Of a stretch of DNA of 64,000 nucleotides, positions 1-10,675 are shown piece by piece. Both the position numbers and the translations under genes were made by a program. The DNA is taken from NCBI GenBank assembly GCA_039519185.1, contig CM076847.1:78529100-78593099 (forward strand). Direction: 5' to 3'. The notes beneath the pieces are model-generated. The model was given only the letters and a program-made list of their open reading frames with translations, was not told the DNA's origin and made no database searches. Numbering within the stretch: the stretch's first letter is position 1; every line of letters begins with the position of its first letter. This stretch comes from Astragalus membranaceus (lineage: Eukaryota; Streptophyta; Magnoliopsida; Fabales; Fabaceae).

Positions 1-262
1 ATCCATTGGTTGCTGACGTGGCAGTGGTGACATAGGAGCAGATGTGGCATGTCAGTGCCACGTGTCACATAGGCCCAATAATAAGGTGACACGTGGCAGG
101 GGGTAACTGGATATGTGATATTTTACATCTTTTAACAGAAAAATTAACGGCAGAGGGGTAACTGGATAACTTTACATTTTGCAAGGTTTGTTTTAAATGT
201 TTTTTTAGGGGGTAATTGGATAATGGGTATATTTGCGGGGGTAATAACTATTTAAACCTACA
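1..262. mobile_element. Right-hand part of a MULE-like MITE, cut by the window edge
   Basis: The stretch repeats the motif GGGGGTAACTGGATA several times and ends with a G-rich block (gggggtaataac). The same composition and motif (GGGGGTAACTAGAAACACTT) build the complete element at 59763-60136, which has a 9-bp target duplication. The left end lies outside the window, so neither the terminal inverted repeat nor the duplication can be tested here. No coding potential is visible. Confidence 0.45.
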
Positions 263-303
263 ACAAATTAATGTTATTCAGTACGACTAGCATCCGTACG
301 AAG

Positions 304-986
304 TAGGGGTGTTCGCGGTGCGGTTTGGTTCGGTTTTGAGATAAAAAGTGAACCGAACCGCAAGGTAAAACTACATGCGGTTTGGTTTGGTTCGGTTGGT
401 TTCCTAAAATAAAACCAAACCAAACCAAACCAAACTAATGCGGTTTGGATTGGTTCGGTTGGTTCGGTTTTTTCCAAAACAAAACATAATTTAAAACGAA
501 GTTAAAATTAACTAACCTAAAAAATGGCTAACATAAACCTTTAAGAAAAAATCTACTCAAATATATATAGTATATAAATTACGCTCTTTTAATTCTTTTA
601 AGATAGCTAAGACAATGTTTAAAAGAATTTGAATTAAATATTTTATTGTAATTTTTAAATATAGCATAACAATATGGATTGTTTGTAAGTGAGTCAAAAA
701 ATTAATTGTAGTTGAGCTAGTAAGTGAGTGAGAGTTGGGTTTTAGTTGCATTTGGGCTAGTAAGTTAGTAAGGAAGGTTGTAAGTCAATAAGTCTTAGTG
801 TTACTTGCGGTTTGGTTTGGTTTGGTTCGGTTTCTGTAATCAAAATCGCGAACCGAACTAAACCGCGCGGTGCAATGAAAAAAAGAACCGAACTAAACCA
901 ATAAGAAGCGGTTTTTTGCGGTTTTCAGTTTGGTTTGGTTCAGTTTGCGGTTTTCTATTGGTTTGGTTCGGTTTTGAACACCCCTA
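304..986. mobile_element. Non-autonomous hAT-like element, 683 bp
   Basis: The ends are the inverted repeat TAGGGGTGTTC / GAACACCCCTA, flanked by an exact 8-bp duplication GTACGAAG at 296-303 and 987-994. TA-GGGG-type ends with 8-bp duplications are a hAT hallmark. Both subterminal regions are packed with variants of CGGTTTGGTTCGGTT and its complement, a possible array of transposase binding sites. There is no transposase. The short minus-strand ORF at 274-477 is just translation of this repeat. A 9-bp reading of the duplication (GTACGAAGT, MULE-like) is also possible. A related copy lies at 39494-40574. Confidence 0.8.
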
Positions 987-1316
987 GTACGAAGTGCCTA
1001 CTTTCGTTTTCCCAAACAACTTTATTCTTTTTCTAATCGACATACTAATGAAATTTTAAATATACTGTTGTTGCAACTTAGACAAAAAAAATGAGATAGT
1101 TTCGAGATTTGACGGGAAGACTGGCCATAGAAATGACTTAAAGATTCAAGGTGGTTTGGTCAAGCTTTAATCTATATCGATCTCACCAAAAATTAAATTT
1201 TTTTGTGGCGTTTAGGCCGACATTGTTTCCCTAATAGACAACGACTTTGAAATAAGGGTGTGGATATGGCCCTTCAACCGTGGGTGTTGTGTCACGGCCA
1301 CCGAATCTAATAGTTT

Positions 1317-1625
1317 GTCTTAGAACGTGGTTTAGGCCTAACTCAACATTACAAAATCGCCTTGTAAGTTGAGGGTTGCCTCCAATTTATAAACTCTTTT
1401 AAGACTATATCTCTAGTCAATGTGGGACTTGGGTTTTTCCCAATACACCCCCCACGCCCAGCACTATTGGGCTTGGTGCGTGGATAATAATTGTGGGTGG
1501 CCCGAAGGATCTAAGATATACTTTCATACCATCTTAGAATGTGGTTTAGGCCTAACTCAACCCCACAAAACCGGCTTGTAAGGTGAGGGTTGCCTCCCAC
1601 TTATAACCTCTTTTGAGACCATATC
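1317..1625. repeat. Pair of direct repeats, dispersed legume-type repeat
   Basis: Two similar blocks of about 100 bp (1317-1424 and 1531-1625) share TTTAGGCCTAACTCAAC, a CTTGTAAG core and the tail ACCTCTTTTGAGACCATATC in diverged form. The spacer holds CCCACGCCCAGCACTATTGG and its near complement. I recognise this as a common dispersed repeat of papilionoid legumes, but could not assign it to a transposon class. The copia remnant that follows is inserted at the end of the second block. Confidence 0.55.
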
Positions 1626-1844
1626 TATTAGTTAAGATGAAGAAATATGAAAGCTCCATCTGAACCTTCCTTTTGTTTCTATTGAATGAATATGTAATTA
1701 CTAAAGATTACAAAGAGTGGTTATATAGAACTCCTAACTAACAGCTAGAATTCCTAACTAACATCTAACTAGTAACTAACAAACATAATAACCAATTCGG
1801 TTAGGAATAACAAACAATGATGCTAAAGTAACTATTATCCAATA
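1626..1844 (-). repeat. 3' LTR of the copia remnant
   Basis: A 219-bp LTR. Its first 75 bp in plus orientation (1627-1701) match 2922-2996 at about 93 percent by eye. The outer edge abuts the repeat at 1531-1625. Confidence 0.65.
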
Positions 1845-1949
1845 TCCCCCCACAAGCTGGAGGGTAAATGTTAAGAATCCCCCAGCTTGGAGAGGAAGAT
1901 GCTAAACTAACTATTATCCGGATCCAAGGCTTTAGTAAAGTCATCTGCA

Positions 1950-2655
1950 TTAAGCTTGGAGAATTTTTGTTGGTCGAAGAAAAATCTTGAAATTGTTGTT
2001 GTTGATTGGCATTGCTTGAAAATGTCATCGCTTTTGCTTCTCGCATCCCACTTTTTAATTTGGGTAGGTCGATCGAAAAATCTTGAAATTTTTTGTTGTT
2101 GATTGGCATTGCTTGAAAATGCCACCGCATTTGCTTCTCGCATCCCACTTTTTTATTTGGGTATATCGAAGAAAAAATCTTGAAATTTCTGTTGTTGATT
2201 GGCATTGCTTGAAAATTCATTCGCTTTTGCTTCTCGCATCCCATTATTTGTTTGGGTAGGTCGAAGGAAAAACCTTGAAACTTTTTTTGTTGATTGACAT
2301 TGCTTGAAAATGCCTTCACTTTCTCTTCTCGCATCCCAATTTTTGGGTACGTCTAAGGGAAAATCTTCAATTTTTTGTTGATTGACATTGCTTGAAAATG
2401 CCTTCACTTTCACTTCTCGCACCCCACTTTTTTGGATAGGTCGAAGGGAAAATCTTGAATTTTTTTGTTGATTGGCATTGCTTGAAAATGCCTTCACTTT
2501 CGCTTCTCGCATCCCACTTTTTTTTGGGTAGGTCGAAGGGAAAATCTTGAATTTTTTGTTGATTGGCATTGCTTGAAAATGTCTTCACTTTCGCTTCTCT
2601 CATCCCACGTTTTTTTGGTAGGTCGAAAGGAAAATCTTGAATTTATTTGTTGTAT
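1950..2655. repeat. Minisatellite inside the copia remnant, unit 88-97 bp
   Basis: The phrase GATTGGCATTGCTTGAAAAT (or GATTGAC variant) starts at 2004, 2101, 2197, 2292, 2380, 2470 and 2561, giving spacings of 97, 96, 95, 88, 90 and 91 bp. Each unit also holds GCTTCTCGCATCCCACTTTT and GGTCGAAGGGAAAATCTTGA. An eighth unit begins and decays at about 2650. Several minus-strand ORFs run across the array. Their translations are repetitive (MREAKVKAFSSNANQQ-like) and appear in more than one frame, so I treat them as non-coding. Confidence 0.85.
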
Positions 2656-2996
2656 GTGGTACATTGAACCAAGAATTGAGAAAATGATTTTTTTTAATAT
2701 GTTTGTAGAGAAGAAGAAGAAACATATATCCAAAAATAGATAAAAGAATGGAGACTTTTTGCAAGATTTGAGAATAACCGTGAAGGGTTAGAATAGAATT
2801 TGCAAAATCAAAGATGTAGAACAAAGAAGAATAAATTAATATGGAAAATAAAGTCTCAAAAAGATTGAATAAGGGAAGAAGAAAGATAAACACGGAAGCA
2901 TTACATCGCTTCTAATACCATATTAGTTAAGATGAAGAAATATGAAAGCTTCATCTGAATCTTCCTTTTGTTTCTATTGAATGAATTTGTGATTAC

Positions 2997-3798
2997 ATAA
3001 GTGCATTTCATAATGGCAAGTACATGCTGGCTTCAAACCCATATGACAATTGCAAAAGGGCAAGCACCGCGAGGATCCAATACTTTGATAGTGTACAACA
3101 AAAGTGCCAAAGTTTCAGGAAATTCAAAAATACATGTTCGGTACCAAAGTACCGAATCTGGCTGATATCAAAGTAACAAGTGTGTAAAACTTAATTTCCC
3201 TGAAGCTTCAAATTTTTACACACTCAGTACTTTTGTACCAAGCAATTTGGTACTAAGGTACCAAATCGGAGGAAAACACAAGAAAAAAAGAATGAGGAAG
3301 GAGGGAAGTAAAAGGTTAATTAAGGTTAGGAATATTTTAGTAATTTCATAGAGCTAAGGGGATTGAAAGTATAGAAGGGGTGTGAAAAGAATGAGCTAAA
3401 ATATATAAGAATGGGCTAAAGCCCAAGAAAATAAAGCTTAGTCCACCCCCGCGTCATTCAGCTCACAGTATTGGCACGGTTACAATTAAGATACTCATAA
3501 GCATGTAATTATTACATACTTTTCTCTTTTTATTCATCAACAAACTGTAGATGCAAGAAAAACATATATGAAGTCAGTAAAATTATTTCAAGGGCTAGAC
3601 TTCTTATAACCCTCAGCTACTCATCATATATTCTCAAATCTTAGATATTCCAAAAATACTCTTACGTGAAACGCACTTTCAAATCCCCCCATGCTGTATT
3701 TTGGTTTGGTACGGTACTGCCGAACCGAACCGGCATGTTACTATAGTACCGTACTCAAAAATGATAGAACTATAGAATGTTGCTCGTTATAAAATAAA
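2997..3798. other. Intergenic, no gene recognised
   Basis: No coding region is supported. The only structure seen is a loose inverted motif around TTCGGTACCAAAGTACCGAA (3138-3157) with a related TACTAAGGTACCAAATCGG at 3253-3271, and a GGTTTGGTACGGTACTGCCG / CGAACCGAACCGG patch at 3703-3734. Confidence 0.4.
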
Positions 3799-4876
3799 CT
3801 AGTTTTTTACCCGTGTATACGCACGTGTGATACTGTATGGTCGGTATATTGTCATGAAGATAATCATAAGTTGTGAACAATGTCCAAAATGTATGATTTG
3901 AAATTCAAAGCGTAAAGAAATATGTATTATGTCATATAGAGAAATATGCATCACCGTTGGCCCTCCCGTTTGCATCCCCGTTGGCACTTTCATTGGCACT
4001 CCCGTTGGCACTCCTGTTGGCATTTTACTCATTCTTAGTAATTGGTCATTTTTTGTAGTGGTTAAATTGATTAAGTAGTTTTAATAGAGAGATTAATTTG
4101 GTAATTTTAGTAGTTTTAATAAAGAGATTATAGTGAACACTAAATTTTAGATTATTTAATTATTGAGTATAATATGAATTTAATAGTTTAGTTTTTTGGA
4201 TTTTTTTAAAAATATTGGTAAAGGTATGGTTTTTTTTTGACACAAATATATGAGTTTTTTTGACAAAAGGTTTTTTTTTTACAATTAGTGGTGGTTAAAG
4301 TGATTGATTTTAGTAATTTGAATAAATTATAAAAATAAATAAAAAATCTATTTTTTTAATCAATTTTTTGACAATAATTAAATCATATTTTTAAAATTAT
4401 GAAAAAAGACTTTTTTTTAAAAAGCAGGTTTTAGAAAAAACAGTTTTTAAATAAAAAAGAAATTATAAAAAAAAACGAAATTTAAAAAAAAACTTTTTTA
4501 AAGAAAAAGATTTAAAAAAAAGATTTAACATGTTTTTAAAAAAATATTTAAAGGACACGCGTCAGTTGACCTTTTTTTTAAACTGTCAAAAACTGTTTTT
4601 TTTTGTCTTTTAGTGGTGAATTGACAAAAATACCCTTAATTTTTGACACATGGCAAAATTGAAGCGTGTCGGCGTGTCAGTGCGCGTCAGACGCGTCAAT
4701 GTGTCAGCGCGTCAGTTGATTTTTTTTTTTAAAACTGACAAAAAGGTGTTTTTTTTTGTCTTTTAGTGGTGAATTGACGAAAATACCCCTAATTTTTGAT
4801 CAATAGTAAAATTTTAAGATGTCTAAAAATGTAAAAGTGGTAGGATTGATTTTTATTATAGTAGAGTTGAAGTTGA
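3799..4876 (-). mobile_element. Helitron, non-autonomous, 1.08 kb
   Basis: Read on the minus strand, the 3' end has a stem-loop (imperfect here: ACACGTGCGTATACACGGGT) followed by AAAAAACTAG and then a host T. The other end starts TC after a host A, so the insertion is between A and T as expected for Helitrons. It is the same family as 18381-20504: the terminal 40 bp, the phrase ATTGTCATGAAG, an array of CTCCCGTTGGCA-like 12-mers (3950-4025) and the GTCTAAAAATGTAAA segment near the far end are shared. Inside, a 75-bp segment around GTCTTTTAGTGGTGAATTGAC is duplicated (about 4600 and 4760), with GCGCGTCAG-rich DNA between. No Rep/helicase gene is present. Confidence 0.72.
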
Positions 4877-5073
4877 TATATTGCAGGTGAAGGTGGGGCT
4901 TGAAAACTGAGTGCAACTTGGTTTCTTTTACTTACTGTGTTGTTGCTTTCTTCCTAATTATTTAGTTAATTTTATCAACAGCTGGTGATAATGGACTTCA
5001 AGAACGCTCGGTCCATCACCGTGAAAGGTAGCTGCAGTTGATGAGCTTTGTTATTTACACCGTCCATCACCGT

Positions 5074-5366
5074 CGGGCCGTCCCAAACAATTTGGGGCCC
5101 TGTTCAAATCTTAAAAGTTGACACCCCGTAATTATACTTTTAGTTTGTAATGAAGTAAAATTAGGACCGTCTCAAACAATTTGAAATTAGTTTTTCAAGA
5201 TTTCACCTGTTTTTTGAAAGTGAGAGGGATAGGGAGAGGTTTTTATTTGTCAAAGTTGTGAGAAGGTGGGATTGGGCTGAGACTAATTTTTTTTTGAGGG
5301 CCCTAAAAAATTTGGCCGAGGCCCTGTGGTATTGCACAGGCCTGCACTTGTGATTGGCCGGCCCTG
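5074..5366. mobile_element. Small hAT MITE, 293 bp
   Basis: The ends are CGGGCCGTCCC and GGCCGGCCCTG, inverted repeats of each other with one missing A and one substitution (consensus CAGGGCCGGCC). An exact 8-bp duplication ATCACCGT lies at 5066-5073 and 5367-5374. The size and ends are typical of hAT-derived MITEs. It is non-coding. Confidence 0.8.
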
Positions 5367-5374
5367 ATCACCGT

Positions 5375-5815
5375 ACGGGTACTACGGTATAAGGGGGTTG
5401 TGAGAAGTCTATCCCTCGTTTAAAAGCTATACACCAAAAAAGAACATTTAAAAGCCTGGGCTTAGGCCCTTCAATTCAATGTAACCAACGAAAAAAAAAT
5501 CTAGTTTCTAACTATAAAAAGAAACTACACAAATAAGCTCCACTAGTACGTGAAGCAAGCAAAGCAACTGAATCTTTTTACGGGTTGATACAACTTGTGA
5601 TTCTTAGTACGTACGTGTACAAATAACAATAATACTCTCTATAGACTATATACTCTTCATTCGTTTATTGGTGCAGTATTAGGACCCCAATTATTCAGTT
5701 TCCTCTTCCATCAAACCCAAATATATATATTGGAGAAATCTGGAGTGGAACAGGGTCATGCAAAAATCTACAGAAGCTAATTTAGGTAGGTATATATACT
5801 AATCAAACTATTGAA
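5375..5815. other. Downstream flank of the CCT gene
   Basis: AT-rich and without ORFs of note. It probably includes the 3' UTR of the minus-strand CCT gene, which ends at 5816. I see no unambiguous polyadenylation signal that can be placed with confidence. Confidence 0.35.
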
Positions 5816-8800
5816 TCAAATCCAGGACTGAATGGAAGAATAGTTGCATTTGAAGGAGTTCACACCACTGATATGAGCAAATATATCTGAGGAATCAACC
5901 ATATCATCTTCCTCTTTCACAACTACCTGTAATCGAAAATAACCACAATTAAAATGAAACAATTTTGGTATAATGTGTTTAACAATATTGAATGTAGCAT
6001 TTGAATGTTACCTCTTCTTCATCTTCTTCTTCAGGATTACTACTAGCAGTTCTATTAGTTTCACCAAAATCATCATTTTTTGCAAACCTTCCTCTAACAC
6101 GAGGTCGGCTATCAGCAAGAGTTTTGCGGCAGGCATACTGCATATTTGGTTGCATCATTATTAGATGTACTTCAAAATATGCAGTAACAATTGTGGTTCA
6201 TAAGCAAGGAATTACCTTGAAAATCCATATATAACATGATAAGCTTTCAATGATGTTTTCATTGGGGGATGCTTGTTTGAGATTGAAGAGAATACCTTAA
6301 TTTTTTTGCTGAAGTTTCTTTCATTTCTTTTCTTCATATATCTATGAATCTTTTCTTTCCTTTGTTCAACAGAAAGTTTTCCAACCTTAAAGGAGGAGTC
6401 CTCCAAGTTTGAGATTTCTGGTGTCAGAGTTGCAGAACTCCCAGCCCCAGCTACTAGTTGCTGACTCTCAAGTGTCTAGGGAAGGAAATTTTCATGAGAT
6501 TTAGTTAGAGTGTCGAAAACGATATTAAAAAAGAATAACCCATCAAGTGGGTCTCTGGGACACAGACACCGCACACGACATAGACGCGGACACTAAAACA
6601 TTGCTAATGTCCAAAATATAGAACATCGGGACACCGCTTATATATAAGTAATTACAAAGATAACAAAATCAATAGGCACAAATCTATGAAGCACCGACAC
6701 AGACATAGACACTTAGACACCGGTTTTAATTTGAAAAATACAAGTAATTAAAGTGTCGGTGTCGGGTTCCAACACGATATGTGTCGGACACCGGACACGT
6801 CTTCAACTGAAAGTGTCGGTGCTAAACATATACATAATCAACGTGACACCAAACTGGCATGACATTCATAGACACTTTCTGAATGCCATGTCCATTTATA
6901 ATCTCAGTCTCACCTTCTTAATCATTGATTGCTGACTCTCAAGTGTGTAGGATTTATCTATTCACCTTTTACAAATAAAGTTGTTAAGCTTTACAAGGTT
7001 TTTTAAAGAGAAAAAGTTGTATATTTTCAAGAAGTTTATTTTTTTAAAGTTTTTTTTTTTATGATAAGAGTGTCCAAGAGGTGTCTAACGGTGTCTAGGA
7101 AGTGTCCAAATCAAAAAAGATATATTTTTAAACCACGCCTTAAAGAGGTATCTGACACATGTCGTGTCGGTGTGACATAAACACGTGACATGGTATTCAG
7201 AAGAAGTGTCCGTGATTAAAAAGGTGAGACTGAGATTATAAATGGATTGATTAGCAACTGTTTTGATGGAAATGTGCATATATTCTATGAGGCATCAGCT
7301 TCTTAATCAGAAATTTGTGGGCCATGATCTTTTGCTAAATTTTCAACTCTCACAAAGCTTAATAAAATAGTTAAGAACCTTATTTCTTTCTACTACCTAT
7401 CAGATTTGAAAGTTCATGTGAGTATATTGAACATTGAAAAAACTGTAACATTTTTCACTTGGTTTGAACGGTTAACAGAAAGCAATGATGGAGAACTTAA
7501 CTAAGAGTTAGAAAATGGAACATACCTGTAGGTCTGGAGGATTAAAAACCCTCTGAATTGGATCTGGACAATAAATTCTACCATTTTCTCCTTGATATTC
7601 AAGTTCTTGTGTCTGAAGTTCAGAACCAAGAAGAATATTGGCACCAAATAATCCAGAAGTATCAGCAGCTAAGGCAGTAGTAAGAGGACCATGAGGCATA
7701 TATGGTGCCATGCTAGGACTAAGATAAGTGCAAGAAGGAGAAGAAGGATTCATAGGAACAAAAGAATGAACAGAACTTATGCAATCTTCTTCAAAAAGAG
7801 GTGGTAATGGAGCTCCCATAAGAGGTACAACTGAATCTGTAGGAAACTGAGAGAAAGCATCAACAGCTGAACATGCTGTGAGTTGAACATTAGGCTGCAC
7901 TGAAGAGAAATCAAATTGCTCTTGCTGTGATGTAACTGGAAGAAATGATGAAACATTGAAACCTGGTGATAGTGAGAAGTCTATTGAAGCAGATATGTCA
8001 TTGTCAATTTCATCTTGTGAATCAAAAATAACTGACAGATTGCTACTATTGGTTGTGTTAACGTTGTTGTTGCTGTTATTATTGTTGGTGCTAGTTGGAG
8101 TAGTCACTGTATTGCTGCTAGTATTATTGCTGCTGAACTTATTTTCTACATCTAAAGCTGCTGATATATTTGTTGCATATGATGAATTCTCTTCATAGCA
8201 ACAATTTGAGCTTGAAGTAACCTCAGAATTCTGCAAAGCCTCTGGGAATAATTCAGGATTACAAAGCTCGAAAAGTCGAGCACTTAGAGGACTTGAAATT
8301 TCATCCTGTAACCAGTCACATAATAGAAATGTAAACAACATGACAACAAAAATTCTCCTATAATGTTTTAAACTTTGGTTTGTTGCATGTATTCTAAAGT
8401 GACTAACAGGCCTATAAATATCAGTTATGTTCATCAATACCCCATTTGGTTAACACATTATCCAAATGGGTTGGTTGGCATTTTTGGGATGTTGATTGTT
8501 GAAAAAGATGTGCATCTATGCCTTCATGTGATAATGTGACATGTTGTAGCTAATGTTTGAATGAAAGTCAGTTGTTTTGTGTAAACAAAGAAAGGAACCT
8601 CATGCCATGCTACATTGTGTTTGTTCAATGTATGGAAAACTAATTGAGTGGGAATTAATTAAAAGGCACTTAAAAGAACCATAATGCTATACATGTGAAC
8701 TGTTCTCCCTTCTCTTTTAACTGAATAAGAATATCAAAATTAGACAAGCACAAAAAAGATATATATTATTCCCACAACTATATATCATTCACACAGAAAA

Positions 8801-9396
8801 AAATTTATGCAGAAGAATTTGAAATTATTATATATTGCACTTTACAGTGTACTTGTTCTCAGAAAATGACATTTTTGGTTGCATGGCATTGTCATGGATT
8901 TGAAGGGGATAATATAAAAATAAATAAATAAATAAAAGTGCAAAAGGCTATTATTTTGGAGAATCTCTGATCCGTCCTTATTGCCAGTCAATAATAAGCA
9001 TTATACTCTCACTAAACATGTATAAATATTTGAGAGAAGACTTTGTTGCAAAAGACAAAGATGCATGCAAGTTGCATTGCAACAAACACAAACAAACAAA
9101 AAAATCATTCATGCATGGGATGGGATGGGATGGGATGGGAAAAAAACAAGCAATGGAAAGGAGAAAGAGATTAATTTAATAAGAAATATAGAGGGTGACA
9201 AAAATGTATACAACTTAATTAGATCTTAATTCTAATAAAAAAAGATTCAAAAAGTAACAAGAACACATGCATTATGAAACACGACATGGCAAATATTGAT
9301 TAAGGTAATTACAATGGGGAGTTCTTGTTGATGTTGTTGGTGTTGCTGCTGGTCTGCCTTTGATGGCAGTGGCTGATCAAAAACATCCTGAAACAT
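5816..9396 (-). CDS. CCT-domain (CONSTANS/CO-like/TOC1 motif) nuclear protein, five exons
   Basis: The spliced model on the minus strand has exons 9396-9313, 8305-7526, 6475-6296, 6137-6012 and 5926-5816. All junctions are GT-AG and in phase 0, giving 426 aa and a TGA stop. The N-terminus begins MFQDVFDQPLPSK and is Gln/His-rich. Residues about 29-66 hold the conserved block SSPLSARLFELCNPELFPE and LQNSEVTSSSNCCY, shared with Arabidopsis CCT-motif proteins of the CIA2/ASML2-like group. Residues 87-117 are Asn/Ser/Thr-rich. The CCT domain spans about 324-369, split by an intron after FSKKIK, with the basic motif YACRKTLADSRPRVRGRFAK. The domain is known to carry a nuclear-localisation signal and mediate protein or DNA contacts. 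Acidic runs follow. The domain has RYMKKRNERNF where most relatives have RYR. Exon 1 is the least certain, because it rests on reading frame and splice sites only. Confidence 0.88.
6476..6928. repeat. Insertion in intron 2 of the CCT gene flanked by an 18-bp direct repeat
   Basis: TTGCTGACTCTCAAGTGT occurs at 6458-6475 (the start of exon 3, antisense) and again at 6929-6946. The DNA between is rich in GTGTCGG/CCGACAC motifs (for example 6749-6830) of a kind widely dispersed in plant genomes. A 34-bp segment at 6891-6924 recurs inverted at 7213-7246. An 18-bp flanking duplication would suit a retroposed insertion, but no poly(A) tail is visible. Confidence 0.5.
9116..9140. repeat. TGGGA pentanucleotide microsatellite
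   Basis: About five copies of TGGGA in intron 1 of the CCT gene. Confidence 0.85.
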
Positions 9397-9639
9397 GCTG
9401 TATATACCTCGAAGCAAAATCAAGACACCCCAGAATTTTTATACGAAAAAAATAGAAAAAAAAAGAAAGTATAATTATTACTTCTTTTCCATTTCAAAAA
9501 AAAAATATAGTAACAATAATAATTATCTTATGAAGTGCAAAATGTGATAACGTGGTGTTGTTCTTTGGTAATCACGTGGTGTTGTTCTACACCTGTGTTG
9601 GTGAGTAAAAACGTGTGCCATAGAGAGACAAATTATTTT

Positions 9640-9735
9640 TGGTTACATAGCGAGAGAGACAGAGAGAGAGAGAAAGACAGCAAAGAGACAGAGAGAGAAT
9701 GAGAGAAAGTTAGTTATTACATAGAGAGAGAGTAG
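9640..9735 (-). promoter_or_regulatory. GA/CT-rich tract upstream of the CCT gene
   Basis: A GAGA-rich stretch (CTCTCTC on the coding strand) lies 245-340 bp upstream of the predicted start codon at 9396. CT-rich leaders and GAGA tracts near transcription starts are common in plants, so this is a plausible 5' UTR or core-promoter segment. No TATA box is assigned. Confidence 0.4.
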
Positions 9736-10670
9736 GGTTAGCTATGATGATGGAGAGTATGAGGGTGTTTATCAAATCAAAGACTCAAATAATTAGCTAT
9801 GTTGATATATAGAGCAATGGGGTTGTCTCAAGAGCCGTCAGCGTGGACGTCAACGCGAGATTCATGGTGGGCCATGCATTTCTCTTGCACAGTTTTTTGT
9901 TGACCAAGCCCTATACTATTAGTTACTATTCATCACAATTCTCTCTATCTTTTTATTTTGAGAAAATGGAAATTTCATGGATAATAATAATAACGAATAT
10001 TAATTGCAAACCAAATTGTCTACGTACTTGATTCTCCACTCACGAAATGATTGATTTTCAAACCCTGGTTGTGACTCTATCTATGGTCCCATGAACTGAA
10101 ATGCTACTTCTCCAAACATCTCTTTTTAAAAAAATAACTTTTGTGGTTTTGTCAAATAAAATAAAATAACTTAAGTGTGCCTCTTAACATATATATATGT
10201 ATGTATTGCACCAACCCAAGAGCACTTCATGCTTGGGTTAATTACTTTATCTTGTTTCAAGCCAAAATAATTGATATATAATACTTGGGGTGATCCCACC
10301 TTTCAATCATTCAACTGTGGTAACCGATAATAATAAAATAATATTTTTATTAACTTTTAGTTAATATATTAAATAATATTATTCAAATAATAAAAAGATT
10401 AATGATACAATGTTATTAAACATGTCTAATTTGTCAAAAAAAAATTAAACATGTCTAATGTGATTAAACATTTCTATATTTTTTCAATATGATAGACGCT
10501 CAAAACTAAACAATATTAACCCTACTACCAAAATGGATATACCTACGAAATCTTGCTAAAGAAGCCAAACACATTCGGAGGAAGGAGAAAACACATGAAG
10601 TCTTGTAGGGTCAAATTCCAGGTGAGCGAAATATTTATATAACTTTTTATGAATGAAATATTTATATTAA
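9736..10670. other. Intergenic, no gene recognised
   Basis: AT-rich DNA with scattered short ORFs without similarity that I recognise. It is the likely distal promoter of the CCT gene, followed by the tandem repeat at 10676. Confidence 0.35.
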
Positions 10671-10675
10671 ATGGA

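Larger units (their letters stand above)
1626..2996 (-). mobile_element. Ty1/copia-type LTR retrotransposon remnant
   Basis: Read on the minus strand, a full LTR lies at 1626-1844 (TATTGG...CTAATA, 219 bp). It is preceded by a purine tract (GCTTGTGGGGGGA), the expected polypurine tract. A 75-bp piece of the other LTR lies at 2922-2996. Next to that piece, at 2908-2920, is TGGTATTAGAAGC, a one-or-two-base variant of the initiator-Met tRNA primer site TGGTATCAGAGC. The 5' LTR is cut off at 2996. The interior (1845-2907) contains no recognisable gag or pol and is mostly a minisatellite, so this copy is non-autonomous. Confidence 0.72.

Noticed and set aside
304..986. MULE assignment based on a 9-bp GTACGAAGT duplication
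   Set aside because: Possible, but ends starting TAGGGGTG with an 8-bp duplication, also seen at 39494-40574, fit hAT better.
1950..2655. CRISPR-like array of regular repeats
   Set aside because: Units are contiguous without unique spacers and the genome is a plant's. This is an ordinary minisatellite.
1801..2733. Overlapping minus-strand ORFs of 78-177 aa with similar repeated peptides
   Set aside because: They are the minisatellite translated in several frames. The same peptide appears in different frames and no copia gag or pol motif is present.
7956..8198. Plus-strand ORF of 80 aa, leucine/valine-rich
   Set aside because: It is the antisense of the Asn/Ser/Thr-rich tract of the CCT gene exon 2.
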